Shown: positions 9,387 to 17,306 of the stretch, in pieces | Position numbering within the stretch: the first letter of the stretch is position 1 | Layout: every line of letters starts with the position of its first letter | Assembly (NCBI GenBank): GCA_965249895.1 | Contig: CBDFNC010000003.1 | Location: 124,001-188,000 of the forward strand | Length of the DNA stretch: 64,000 bases | Source of the DNA: CBDFNC01 sp965249895 | Lineage (GTDB): Bacteria; Pseudomonadota; Gammaproteobacteria; Enterobacterales; CBDFNC01 | Direction of reading: 5' to 3' | Position numbers and translations under genes: made by a program | Notes under the pieces: model-generated | Databases searched by the model: none | The model's input: only the letters and a program-made list of their open reading frames with translations | What the model was told of the DNA's origin: nothing

Positions 9387-10601
9387 CTATTTCGTCAGTA
9401 AAGCCTGCTCTACATTTACACCGACAGTTATGGCACCTATGGCATTGCCCGTATCTGGATCGCTGATAGTAATACTTATTTGAGATAAGTAGGTCCGGGT
9501 TGATTCGTCATATTCCACTTCATCAATAAAAATAGCTCCACCACCAAAGCCAAAGCTATTTTTAAACTTATCCTCATCGCCCTGCCAATAGTCCGAAGTT
9601 ACATCACTGGATGCTAGGTTTAGTCCTTTGTTATCCATGACGAAAATTTCTTCGAACAAACCGCCGGCCCGGCTTTTAAGCTGTTTTAAATACTCCGCGG
9701 CAGGGTTGTTTAGCACTGAAGTTTGCAGTGGTTTAGTTTCAGTCAAATGTTCATTGACCCATTGCTTATCCAGCTCCTTAATTGCTTGCTCCGACAGACT
9801 GTTATGCCGCTTATTTTGTGCTTGCAGGCCCTGGAGTAACGCGGCATTAGAGAGCCAATTTTGGGTAATATTTTTTGCCAGGCTTTCCAATACCTCCAGC
9901 TCGAAGGATGTTAGCTTGCCTGTATATGCTGAACAGGGGTAAACCGCCTTATTAAACCGGTCCAGGAAGCCAGCGGCTTGACGTAAAAATGAATGAGAAA
10001 AGTACACTCCAAGCTGGGCATATTTTTTAAACTTTTTTGTTAACCCCAGACTTTGATTTGAAATACCAGTAAACTTTTTCTGATCCAGCAAAAATGCCAT
10101 AATTCGATCACTTCGTAATAGCCCTACCATTTGGTGCAGGCTCTTAATCCTGTCGTTAACCAGATAGTTATTGTCAGCTAACCAAAGCCCTTCATTGGAG
10201 TTTTGTATTGCTCCCACCCGAGCGGTCTGTAAATAAACTTCTAGATCCTCTCGCCCTAACAGATCAGGTTTAAAATACCAAAACCACTTTTCCAGGAATA
10301 ACGGGGCGGACAGGCTGGCGTGCTGCTCCATTTTGCTGTTACTAATGACGATAAAATAACCATCTGCCCGTTGACTGGACACTTCAAATTCGGCACGCTT
10401 CCAGGGCACTAACTTTACCCGGTAGCTATCTGGTAACTGTTTAAAAACACAATCCAGGGCATCAATGGAACGCCCCCTGAGCTGGCCATTAAGCAAAAGT
10501 TGGTACGGAATACGCTGGCTTGTCCGTAAATCCACATCGACCCCAGCCTGACAACTACTCCACAGTACACAACAAAACATGGCCAAATAACGCGCTTTCA
10601 A
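9387..10601 (-). CDS. Periplasmic protein: SBP-like N-terminus plus Cache-like C-terminus
   Basis: 404 residues from a TTG at 10601, preferred because GGGAGG lies 5 bp upstream; the ATG at 10580 would truncate the signal peptide. Residues about 20-240 resemble the amino-acid-type periplasmic substrate-binding fold (LVPWKRAEFEV, ADGYFIVISNS). Residues about 300-400 look like a Cache/PDC sensor segment: VMDNKGLNLASSDVTSDYWQ then DPDTGNAIGAITVGVNVE. There is no transmembrane helix or output domain after it, so it is probably a free periplasmic protein. It lies directly downstream of the fimbrial operon region on the same strand, but a 141-bp gap separates them. Function unknown. Confidence 0.7.
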   Translation of the reverse strand: MKARYLAMFCCVLWSSCQAGVDVDLRTSQRIPYQLLLNGQLRGRSIDALDCVFKQLPDSYRVKLVPWKRAEFEVSSQRADGYFIVISNSKMEQHASLSAPLFLEKWFWYFKPDLLGREDLEVYLQTARVGAIQNSNEGLWLADNNYLVNDRIKSLHQMVGLLRSDRIMAFLLDQKKFTGISNQSLGLTKKFKKYAQLGVYFSHSFLRQAAGFLDRFNKAVYPCSAYTGKLTSFELEVLESLAKNITQNWLSNAALLQGLQAQNKRHNSLSEQAIKELDKQWVNEHLTETKPLQTSVLNNPAAEYLKQLKSRAGGLFEEIFVMDNKGLNLASSDVTSDYWQGDEDKFKNSFGFGGGAIFIDEVEYDESTRTYLSQISITISDPDTGNAIGAITVGVNVEQALLTK

Positions 10602-10734
10602 CCTTGCCTCCCAACCAGAGCGTGCTTATTTCAGTATAGATGAGCGATGCAAGGCAAAATTTTCCATTTGGGGCTGGTTAGCAGGAAGAAAACAGGCTAA
10701 GTTAACTGGTTATACATACAGTTGATTTGAACTC

Positions 10735-12651
10735 ATGAAACTCTACATCGCGGAAAAACCCAGTCTGGCCAGAGCTATTGCCCAGGTCTTACCCAAACCC
10801 CACAAAAAAGAAGACGGATTTATTCGCCTGGGCAACGGAGACTGCGTTACCTGGTGTATCGGTCACTTGTTGGAACAAGCTGAGCCCGAATCCTACAACC
10901 CTGAGTTCAAGCAATGGAAGCTGGAACATTTACCTATAGTGCCCTCTGACTGGAAACTACAGGGAAAAAGCAAAACCAAAAAACAGCTGGGAGTAATCAA
11001 GAAATTACTCAAGCAAGCACAGAGTCTCGTTCATGCCGGAGATCCGGACCGAGAAGGGCAGTTATTAGTGGATGAAGTGATCTCTTATCTGGGTGTAACA
11101 GGGGACAAACTAAAACAGGTTCAGCGATGCCTGATCAGCGATCTAAACCCTCCTGCGGTAAAAAGAGCATTAAGTAAACTCAGGCCCAATACAGAATTTG
11201 TGCCGTTGTCGACCTCAGCATTAGCCCGATCTCGCGCGGACTGGTTATACGGTATTAATATGACCCGGGCGTATACCCTGCAGGGTCGTAAGGTGGGTTA
11301 TCAGGGTTTGCTATCGGTAGGGCGGGTACAGACCCCCATTCTGGGTCTAGTTGTACGCCGTGACGAAGAGATCGAGAAGTTTGTCTCCAAGCCTTTTTAT
11401 GACGTGTTGGCCCATCTTGAAACGTCCTCCGGAGAAAAGTTCACCGCTAAATGGAAACCCAGTGAGGCTTGCGCCCCCTATATGGATGAAGAAGGCCGGG
11501 TGTTACTGAAAGCCCTGACCGAGAATGTGGTCAGGCGTATTACCGGCAAACCCGCCGTTGTCACTGAACTGGAACAAAAACAAAAGAAACAACCACCACC
11601 GCTCACTTACAACTTATCAAAATTACAAATTGATGCGGCAAAAGCCTTCGGGATAACCGCCAAAGAAGTACTGGATACTTGTCAGTCGCTCTATGAGAGG
11701 CACAAATTAATCACCTACCCAAGATCAGACAGCCAATATTTACCCAAAGAGCAACACAAGTTAGCACCGGGAATCATAGCAGCCATAGGCAACAACAGTG
11801 AAAAGCTCACCGCAGCAGTAAATAAGGCAAACCCCAAACTAAAGAGCAAGGCCTGGAATGATGCCAAGGTTGATGCCCATCATGCCATTGTCCCCACGGA
11901 AAAAAAAATCGTATCAGTCAGACTCAATGATAAAGAACTGAAAATTTATGAACTGGTCGCCACCCAATATCTGGCGCAATTTTATCCGGCCTATGAATAC
12001 GCGCAAACCAAAGCCGAATTCACCATCGAAGGTGGTTTGTTTACCGCCAGTGCCAAACAAAGCCTTCAACAAGGCTGGAAAGCCCTGTATAAACCAGAAA
12101 AAACCGATGAAACCCAGCTGCCCGTCATGGTTAAAGGCGATCGACTGAACTGCGAACACGGGGAGTTGCTGGAAAAAAATACTCAGCCAGCCAAACACTT
12201 CACTGACGCCACCCTTCTCGCTGCCATGACGGGCATCGCCAGATATGTACAAGATAAGGATATCCGAAAAATACTGAAAGAAACCGATGGTCTGGGTACT
12301 GAAGCTACCCGTGCCGGGATCCTAGAGTTGTTGTTTAAACGTAGTTTCTTAACGCGTCAGGGGAAGAATATTCTCGCCACAGAGGTCGGCAGGGGATTGA
12401 TCAACAGCCTGCCTGAACTTGCTACTACACCGGATATGACAGCCAAATGGGAGTCGATATTAGAGGCTATTTGTCAGCGGCAGGCCAATTACCAAACTTT
12501 TATGACCTCGCTAACACAACAGCTGGACCAATTAATAACCCTGGCTCGAAACCATCTTCCAACGGGTTTGGCCGGTGTAAAAAGTCAGCAAAAAAGCTGG
12601 AAAAAGAAAACAAGCAGCAGAAAAAAACGCCCTCAGAAATCAACGTATTAA
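10735..12651 (+). CDS. topB: DNA topoisomerase III
   Basis: 638 residues, close to E. coli TopB (653). The Toprim domain opens with KLYIAEKPSLARAIA (catalytic Glu7) and carries DPDREGQ near residue 103. The active-site tyrosine is in LITYPRSDSQYLP near 327, the nucleophile that forms the 5'-phosphotyrosyl link. The C-terminus is a lysine-rich tail (KSWKKKTSSRKKRP) with no zinc-finger cysteines, as in TopB rather than TopA. The enzyme decatenates replication intermediates and works with RecQ-type helicases. It appears monocistronic with no terminator hairpin seen immediately after. Confidence 0.96.
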   Translation: MKLYIAEKPSLARAIAQVLPKPHKKEDGFIRLGNGDCVTWCIGHLLEQAEPESYNPEFKQWKLEHLPIVPSDWKLQGKSKTKKQLGVIKKLLKQAQSLVHAGDPDREGQLLVDEVISYLGVTGDKLKQVQRCLISDLNPPAVKRALSKLRPNTEFVPLSTSALARSRADWLYGINMTRAYTLQGRKVGYQGLLSVGRVQTPILGLVVRRDEEIEKFVSKPFYDVLAHLETSSGEKFTAKWKPSEACAPYMDEEGRVLLKALTENVVRRITGKPAVVTELEQKQKKQPPPLTYNLSKLQIDAAKAFGITAKEVLDTCQSLYERHKLITYPRSDSQYLPKEQHKLAPGIIAAIGNNSEKLTAAVNKANPKLKSKAWNDAKVDAHHAIVPTEKKIVSVRLNDKELKIYELVATQYLAQFYPAYEYAQTKAEFTIEGGLFTASAKQSLQQGWKALYKPEKTDETQLPVMVKGDRLNCEHGELLEKNTQPAKHFTDATLLAAMTGIARYVQDKDIRKILKETDGLGTEATRAGILELLFKRSFLTRQGKNILATEVGRGLINSLPELATTPDMTAKWESILEAICQRQANYQTFMTSLTQQLDQLITLARNHLPTGLAGVKSQQKSWKKKTSSRKKRPQKSTY

Positions 12652-12763
12652 TTACTGAGAATAATAAAAAACAGATCTATGTCACATTATATACAAAGCG
12701 TCAGCATCAATTAAAAATCACTAACTAAACTATGTACAGTTTTAATTTCGGGGGGTGATCGAG

Positions 12764-13030
12764 ATGAATCAAATCGATAGACTGGAAATCGCTGCAGATG
12801 GGCAACTGACCAGTGGAGAATTACTCACGGCCTTACTGAAGGACGATGGTTCCATTTATCTTTCTACCCATAACGATAGTATTACCCTTGTTACACGTAT
12901 CGAAAATCTCTCCCTCTATCGGGAATCAGGCAGGAATATTTTACGTATTCACCAGGGCGGTTTTGCTGTTAGTTTGGATCTAAAGCAAGAAGGCCTGGCT
13001 GAATTTGAATCTCTGCTGGTCGTTGCATAA
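12764..13030 (+). CDS. Small conserved-looking protein of unknown function
   Basis: 88 residues from ATG 12764, with a G-run (12750-12755) 8 bp upstream as ribosome binding site; an in-frame GTG at 12755 lies inside that site and is less likely. The protein is soluble, acidic and beta-rich in appearance (DDGSIYLSTHNDSITLVTRIENLSLYRES), with no signal peptide, cysteine motif or transmembrane helix. I recognise no family. It stands alone between topB and a permease gene, and the 208 bp that follow show no clear element. Confidence 0.65.
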   Translation: MNQIDRLEIAADGQLTSGELLTALLKDDGSIYLSTHNDSITLVTRIENLSLYRESGRNILRIHQGGFAVSLDLKQEGLAEFESLLVVA

Positions 13031-13238
13031 ACAAGCAGCCGCCCGCTATATTAACCACACTTCCCCTCATTTTCATTACTGAAAATTATCCCAAATACGC
13101 GATACAGAAATGCATTTTTGTAAATAATACAAAGCTCAACAATACCTTAAAATAACCCGCTCGATACATACGGTTAACAAGGCTTGCTATTAAGGTCAGG
13201 TCAGCCTACCTGTTTCTGTGACAATTTTGAGGTAAATA

Positions 13239-14621
13239 ATGACAATCAGTATATTAGGTATATTTGCATCATTAATGATACTTATGGTGCTGGCCTATCG
13301 TGGCGTTTCTGTGATCGTACTGGCGCCACTGACAGCTATGTTAGCAACGGTGTTCTCCGGGGACTTCCCCGCCATCATTGCCTACACCGAAATTTTTATG
13401 AAAGCCATGGCTGGATTTATCGCACTTTACTTCCCGGTATTTTTAGTCGGCGCCATTTTTGGCCATGTTATGGGGGTCTCCGGCGCTTCCACGGCAATTG
13501 CTAACTTCATCTCCGCTAAATTTGGCAATGACAGGGCGATATTAGCCGTAGTAACTGCCACCGCTTTGTTGGTTTATGGTGGTGTATCCCTGTTTGTGGT
13601 GGTATTTGCTATTTATCCCATCGGAGTTTCTATTTATAGAAAAGCCGATATTCCAAAGCGTCTGCTACCCGCATCCATTGCCCTGGGCGCCTTTACCTTC
13701 ACTATGACAGCCTTGCCTGGCTCGCCTCAGTACATTAATACCATGCCTATTCCTTACTTTGGCACCACGATTTATGCGGCGCCGTTCCTGGGTATTATCA
13801 GTTCGGCTATTATGATGACCCTGGGCATGTTATGGCTGAACAGACGCGCCAGGAAAATGAACCAGAAAGGAGAAGGTTACGGTACTCACAAGGCAGATAA
13901 AACCATACAAAATAACGAGGACAAAAAGCTGCCTGGATTTGCCTTGTCTATGGTTCCAATCCTGCTTATCTTCGGCCTTAATTTTGTCTTCACCAACTGG
14001 TATTTTGTTGAATTTGCGGGAGATTACTTACCAGCAATGGAAGCCTTAGGTAAAAGTCAGATCAATGGTATCTGGCCTGTAGTGATTTCACTGGCTATCG
14101 CCACTGTGGTGGGTTTCTATATCTTTCGGGCCTATATTCCAAACCCCAAAAAACAGCTTGAAAAAGGCGCACTCGGTTCTTTACTGCCAATCATGAACAC
14201 TGCATCAGAAGTAGGTTACGGAGGAGTTATTAAAGCGCTGGCGGCCTTCTCTGTGCTACAGGCTGGAATCGTCTCCATGGACATTTCCCCTATCATCAAA
14301 GTGGCGATTTCCACTACTTTATTGGCTGGAGTGGTGGGGTCCTCTTCTGGTGGTACAGCGCTGGCGCTGGAAGCGCTGGGAGATTCCTTTAAAACTATGG
14401 CGTTAGAGCATGGGATTAGCCTGGAAGCTTTCCATCGAATCGCTATTATGGCGGCCGGGGGGCTGGACACCTTGCCTCACAGTGGCGCGATTATTACCTT
14501 GTTGGCGGTAACCGGACTCACTCACAGGCAATCCTATAAAGATATCGCCATGTGTACTATCGCGTTTCCTTTATTTGCTGTTGTCGTTGCGATAGGCCTG
14601 GCCATGGCGGGTGTAGTCTAA
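13239..14621 (+). CDS. GntP-family permease
   Basis: 460 residues with about 11-12 hydrophobic helices. Features fit the GntP (gluconate:H+ symporter) family: an N-terminal run ILMVLAYRGVSVIVLAPL, the segment LPGSPQYINTMPIPYFG near 160, and the conserved GGLDTLPHSGAIITLL near 410. GntP proteins import gluconate, other hexonates or hydroxyacids such as 3-hydroxybutyrate. The window gives no catabolic neighbour to fix the substrate. GAGGTAAATA upstream of ATG is a good ribosome binding site. Its 3' end faces a minus-strand csrB-like RNA whose terminator hairpin (14646-14671) may also stop this transcript. Confidence 0.88.
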   Translation: MTISILGIFASLMILMVLAYRGVSVIVLAPLTAMLATVFSGDFPAIIAYTEIFMKAMAGFIALYFPVFLVGAIFGHVMGVSGASTAIANFISAKFGNDRAILAVVTATALLVYGGVSLFVVVFAIYPIGVSIYRKADIPKRLLPASIALGAFTFTMTALPGSPQYINTMPIPYFGTTIYAAPFLGIISSAIMMTLGMLWLNRRARKMNQKGEGYGTHKADKTIQNNEDKKLPGFALSMVPILLIFGLNFVFTNWYFVEFAGDYLPAMEALGKSQINGIWPVVISLAIATVVGFYIFRAYIPNPKKQLEKGALGSLLPIMNTASEVGYGGVIKALAAFSVLQAGIVSMDISPIIKVAISTTLLAGVVGSSSGGTALALEALGDSFKTMALEHGISLEAFHRIAIMAAGGLDTLPHSGAIITLLAVTGLTHRQSYKDIAMCTIAFPLFAVVVAIGLAMAGVV

Positions 14622-14639
14622 CAGGTTGGAAATAGCAAA

Positions 14640-14933
14640 GAATAAAGGGCGGCGCCCTTAGCCGCCGCCCTACAGTCACTACATTATATCCGTCATGTTA
14701 TTTGCTCCCTGCCCTGACAGCCTGTCCTTAGGCGCTCAAATTCCTTTCGAGTATCCCTTCACCATCCTGGCATTACAAATCATCCTGACTTGCCTGTTTA
14801 TCCCTTTATAAAGCCAGATCCGTTAACCTTATTGCCTCTTATCCCGGAGCTGTCCCAGGTTACTTCCCGTAACTTTCCTTTTATCTTTCCCTGAGTGCCT
14901 GGCTTCCTGCCAAACATCTTCTTGCGTCTCGCA
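14640..14933 (-). ncRNA. csrB: CsrB-type regulatory RNA (CsrA-sequestering)
   Basis: No protein is encoded here. The minus strand carries about 15 GGA motifs in under 300 nt, many in the forms CAGGATG, AAGGA, CAGGGA and CAGGAAG that CsrA binds. Several sit in short stem-loops, for example GCCAGGATGGTG near 14763-14772 and GTCAGGATGAT near 14780-14789. The stretch GGCAGGGAGCAA at 14704-14715 closely matches the 3' part of E. coli CsrB (GAGCAGGGAGCAAC). The RNA ends in a 9-bp GC hairpin. A TATAGT hexamer at 14945-14940 suggests a 5' end near 14932. CsrB RNAs titrate CsrA, affecting carbon storage, motility and biofilm. Ends are approximate. Confidence 0.85.
14646..14671 (-). terminator. Terminator hairpin of csrB-like RNA
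   Basis: AGGGCGGCG pairs with CGCCGCCCT over 9 bp around an 8-nt loop. Read on the minus strand it is followed by TTTATTCTTT, a reasonable rho-independent tail. It also lies 25 bp after gntP on the plus strand, where the tail is not T-rich, so it is primarily the sRNA terminator. Confidence 0.8.
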
Positions 14934-15160
14934 GGGTTAACTATAAGGATTTACCGACTATCTAAAACAGCCTAAGTTGCTTTATTTTTCTTTAATGTGA
15001 AAATTAAAACTAAACTTAAAGTTAATTTTCAGATTAAACAGCTAGTTAACTCACGAGCTGCGATATTAACCCACTAAGTAAAAGCCTTATCCCATAAAAA
15101 AAAGAACCGATATCTTAGGTCTGGAATGGCAAATATCTTACAGGCTTAAAAAAGCAACTA
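14934..15160 (-). promoter_or_regulatory. Upstream region of csrB-like RNA with partial GacA/UvrY half-site
   Basis: On the minus strand a TATAGT (-10-like) lies at 14945-14940 with no good -35, as expected for an activator-dependent promoter. About 200 bp upstream the sequence TGTAAG (15142-15137, minus) matches one half of the GacA/UvrY site TGTAAG-N6-CTTACA; the second half is poor. The AT-rich stretch between holds no ORF. The IS element begins at 15161, only about 19 bp beyond this half-site. GacA control is inferred from family knowledge. Confidence 0.4.
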
Positions 15161-15184
15161 GTACCTCGGGTCATAAATACGTTC
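15161..15184 (+). repeat. Left terminal inverted repeat of the IS630-type element
   Basis: It starts GTACCTCGGGTCATAA and pairs imperfectly with 16704-16727 (17 of 24 positions without gaps; better if one gap is allowed). The shared cores are GTACC and TCATAA. Confidence 0.8.
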
Positions 15185-15203
15185 AAAAATGGCGGTTATT
15201 TGA

Positions 15204-16442
15204 TCAGGCCGTCAATACCTTCCCTTTGTAAGTCCATTTAAATGGTTTCGCCAGCTGTTTATTAAAATAGCTGATAAACCGGGTCAGTTTCCCTCGTAGA
15301 TCCTCCAAGCTAGTGAAGTTTCCCCGCTTGAGTAACTTTCGCGATAAGATGCCAAACCAAATCTCGACCTGGTTCAACCATGAGCAGTGCTTTGGTGTAT
15401 AAACAAAACGGATGCGATGAGATTTATCACTCAAAAATTGCTGCCTGGACACGGTATCCTTGAGGATACCTGATTTTCCCTTAACGCCAAGCTCTTCATC
15501 TATGCCACAACGTTCTGCGACAAATCGAACCAGCGTTTCCGACTTATGCACATTCAATTGGTCCGTCACTATCACCCAGGTACTTTCCGGGGATGTCGCC
15601 ACCGTTTGTTTTATATGCTCACAGAAATCCACCTCGTTGCGTGTTTCAGCGATACGATAATTCATTATCTGACCAGTCACTATATTGAAACTTGGCGTCA
15701 GACTGAGCGTTCCGTGACGTTTATATTCAAACTCCCGCTTTTCAATCATTCCTTGTTTTGTTGGCTTATCAGGCGAAATGCGCTCTAATGCCTGGATACC
15801 TGTTTTTTCATCTACTGACACAGTGATAACATTCTCCTCGGCCAGCATTGAGGCTTGATGATAGGTATCACAGACATGATTGACTTCCTTCTTAAACTCC
15901 TCGTCATCCTTAACCTTGGGGTTAAGCCAGTAGGTAGAGCGATGTGGCCTGATATCGACCTGTCTGAGAAAACGTCCGACAGTGCTTTTTGATATCCCTG
16001 AGGCTAATTGTTGTATATTCGCTTCATCGGCCAGTTCTGTATGTGTCCAATGAGTAATTTCTCTTCCACATTTGGTCGGCTCTTTTAGCGCCAGAGCCAT
16101 CAGATTACATAGCTGCTCTTCGGTATAGGTCAGCGGCGCCCCGCTTCTGGGTGAATCAGAGAAAGCTTTACATAAGAAACCTTGCTTGTCTTTTTTGCTC
16201 ACCAAGTCAGTGGGCCAGGCAGCAAACAACAACCGAGCTCTGTCCCTCCACTTAATGACGAAATTACAACTAACCCCCAATTCTCTGGCTACTTTGTTCA
16301 TATTAAAGGTCTCGTTAATGAGCAAGACAGCCTTTAACCGAGTCAGAATACAGGCTGGGGTGGTGTAACATCGCAACATTGATAAAATAGTTGTAGTGAT
16401 GTCATTTGCATATTGCGTAGGAAATAAGGTATTCATCGCCAA
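15204..16442 (-). CDS. IS630-family transposase
   Basis: 412 residues. The N-terminus has a helix-turn-helix (NMNKVARELGVSCNFVIKWRDRA). The catalytic DDE triad appears as VSVDEKTGIQAL, TDQLNVHKSETLV and CSWLNQVEIWFGIL, the typical IS630/DDE_3 arrangement with SWLNQVE near the C-terminus. It catalyses cut-and-paste transposition into TA. The frame is complete with no frameshift, unlike many IS630 copies that need a programmed shift. The start codon faces the divergent AbrB-like gene 60 bp away, so both promoters lie in that gap. Confidence 0.92.
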   Translation of the reverse strand: MAMNTLFPTQYANDITTTILSMLRCYTTPACILTRLKAVLLINETFNMNKVARELGVSCNFVIKWRDRARLLFAAWPTDLVSKKDKQGFLCKAFSDSPRSGAPLTYTEEQLCNLMALALKEPTKCGREITHWTHTELADEANIQQLASGISKSTVGRFLRQVDIRPHRSTYWLNPKVKDDEEFKKEVNHVCDTYHQASMLAEENVITVSVDEKTGIQALERISPDKPTKQGMIEKREFEYKRHGTLSLTPSFNIVTGQIMNYRIAETRNEVDFCEHIKQTVATSPESTWVIVTDQLNVHKSETLVRFVAERCGIDEELGVKGKSGILKDTVSRQQFLSDKSHRIRFVYTPKHCSWLNQVEIWFGILSRKLLKRGNFTSLEDLRGKLTRFISYFNKQLAKPFKWTYKGKVLTA

Positions 16443-16501
16443 CCAAATATAGTTAATATACTATATTTATGGTGTGATAGCTAATCAGCTTTGGGAAGAC
16501 A

Positions 16502-16717
16502 ATGGGTTACAAAGTAAAAATACAAAAAGTACAAAGACCGACTAATAAATCCTTTTACCTCAATATGCCAGCAGCGATTGCTGAAGCCTTAAGCATGGAG
16601 AAAGGGGAAGAGTTTGAGTGGACAATTGAAGATAAGAACACGCTGGTGCTTAAAAGGGTTAGCCCGCTAGAAATTAACGGCCGTACAAATAACGAGCAAA
16701 TTTGCACGGACTTATGA
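16502..16717 (+). CDS. AbrB/MazE/SpoVT-type DNA-binding protein inside the IS
   Basis: 71 residues. Residues 3-52 match the swapped-hairpin AbrB/MazE fold: KVQRPTNKSFYLNMPAAIAE, then EKGEEFEWTIEDKNTLVLKR. It ends 10 bp before the right IS end, so it belongs to the element. It is divergent from the transposase, with a TATA-rich 60-bp gap between the starts. No toxin gene accompanies it, so an antitoxin role is unlikely. A plausible role is as repressor or activator of the transposase promoter, or a host-range accessory factor; this is inference. Confidence 0.8.
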   Translation: MGYKVKIQKVQRPTNKSFYLNMPAAIAEALSMEKGEEFEWTIEDKNTLVLKRVSPLEINGRTNNEQICTDL

Positions 16718-16727
16718 TCTCGGGTAC
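16704..16727 (-). repeat. Right terminal inverted repeat of the IS630-type element
   Basis: On the minus strand it begins GTACCCGAGATCATAAG, matching the left end at 15161 imperfectly. It is bounded by the TA at 16728-16729 and overlaps the last codons of the AbrB-like gene. Confidence 0.8.
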
Positions 16728-16842
16728 TAGTTAGCTTGTCAGGTACGTGACAACGACTGAGTGTACGGCAATAGGTAATGTACTGAACTATGATGAAAAA
16801 CTGAGGGCTGCCAGCCAAGTACTGGCTTAACTAGCAGATAAT

Positions 16843-16996
16843 GTAAAAACGGGGCGACACTCGAAAGTATCGCCCCTTACAGTCAAAACATCGGATCCTT
16901 GATGTAAAGGTGCCCCCTGCGCTCCCTGGCTACTACCTAATCCTTAGCTGATCAGCTTCCCAGTTCCTTTGGGGTGTCCTTGTGTGGTTTTCCTAA
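16843..16996 (-). ncRNA. Second Csr/Rsm-type regulatory RNA (short, CsrC/RsmY-like)
   Basis: The minus strand holds seven GGA motifs within about 130 nt: AGGAAAA, AAGGACA, AAGGAAC, AAGGATT, AGGGAGC and, in the loop of the hairpin ACATC-AAGGATCC-GATGT (16889-16906), AAGGATCC; one more lies at the 5' end. It then reads GACTGTAAGGGGCG, similar to GACTGTAGGGCGG just before the terminator of the first sRNA, and ends in a GC hairpin plus GTTTTT. The loop-displayed GGA is the hallmark of CsrA ligand RNAs. The 5' end is uncertain; CATATT at 17008-17003 is a candidate -10. It would act with the neighbouring csrB-like RNA to sequester CsrA. Confidence 0.75.
16850..16876 (-). terminator. Terminator hairpin of second Csr-type RNA
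   Basis: GGGGCGA pairs with TCGCCCC over 7 bp, extended by 3 bp after one mismatch. On the minus strand it is followed directly by GTTTTT (16850-16845), a typical rho-independent tail. Confidence 0.82.
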
Positions 16997-17008
16997 CCTA
17001 ACAAATAT

Positions 17009-17033
17009 GCTGTAAGCCATATCATTACAAAGC
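17009..17033 (-). promoter_or_regulatory. Imperfect GacA/UvrY-like palindrome upstream of second Csr-type RNA
   Basis: The minus strand reads TGTAATGATATGGCTTACA, resembling the GacA/UvrY site TGTAAG-N6-CTTACA but with a 9-nt instead of 8-nt core spacing and one changed base. It lies just upstream of the proposed RNA. Because spacing is off by one, activity is uncertain. Confidence 0.35.
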
Positions 17034-17080
17034 GGGCAAGTCGTTAGAAAAAATCACTCTTTTATTTCATCAACATGGCT

Positions 17081-17096
17081 TGTGATCAAGGTCACG
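17081..17096. promoter_or_regulatory. CRP-like binding site
   Basis: TGTGATCAAGGTCACG matches TGTGA-N6-TCACA at all but the last base. It lies between the minus-strand Csr-type RNA (about 90 bp from its proposed start) and a plus-strand short transcription unit, so it could serve either. In E. coli cAMP-CRP affects csrC transcription directly; applying that here is inference. Confidence 0.5.
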
Positions 17097-17176
17097 TTTA
17101 TATATATTAGCCATCAATTGCAAGGAAGAATATTCTCCAGGGAGCCGAGTCATCTTTTTAGCTTTATGGAGGCGTA

Positions 17177-17281
17177 ATGCAATCCTTTATTTTTTCTCCT
17201 TTCTATTCCTATCGTCCTGGTTGCTGGATTAGTACCGAGGTGACAACACCTTACCCAGTAACCAACTGGACCCGGGGATAA
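17177..17281 (+). CDS. Candidate 34-residue small protein or leader peptide
   Basis: A short frame starts at ATG 17177 with an excellent ribosome binding site (GGAGG, 5 bp spacing), ends at 17281 and is followed 25 bp later by a strong terminator. The peptide begins MQSFIFSPFYSYRPG and is rich in aromatic residues and proline, with no lysine. It lies in a self-contained unit: CRP-like site, small ORF, terminator. I recognise no family. It could instead be a regulatory RNA whose GGAGG is fortuitous. The strong Shine-Dalgarno plus terminator make a real transcript likely. Confidence 0.5.
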   Translation: MQSFIFSPFYSYRPGCWISTEVTTPYPVTNWTRG

Positions 17282-17306
17282 CAAACATTTCGTCCATTAT
17301 GGATAC

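Larger units (their letters stand above)
15161..16727. mobile_element. Complete IS630-family insertion sequence carrying an extra AbrB-like gene
   Basis: A 1567-bp element with imperfect terminal inverted repeats beginning GTACC at both ends (15161-15184 and 16704-16727). It is flanked by TA on each side (15159-15160 and 16728-16729), within a CTAG context, which is the target preference and duplication expected of IS630/Tc1-type elements. Removing it rejoins GCAACTAGTTAGC. It contains the transposase on the minus strand and a divergent AbrB-like gene on the plus strand. Both ends and the transposase frame are intact, so it may still be mobile. It lies between two CsrB-type RNA genes. Confidence 0.88.

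Noticed and set aside
9033..9401. Plus-strand frame across pilin and the following gap
   Set aside because: Shadow of the DUF4402 pilin gene on the opposite strand; no family features.
16502..16717. AbrB-like gene as antitoxin of a toxin-antitoxin module
   Set aside because: No toxin ORF lies adjacent, and the gene ends within the IS repeats.
16730..16842. Extra gene between IS end and second sRNA
   Set aside because: Read both ways, no ORF with a ribosome binding site or recognisable motif appears; treated as intergenic.
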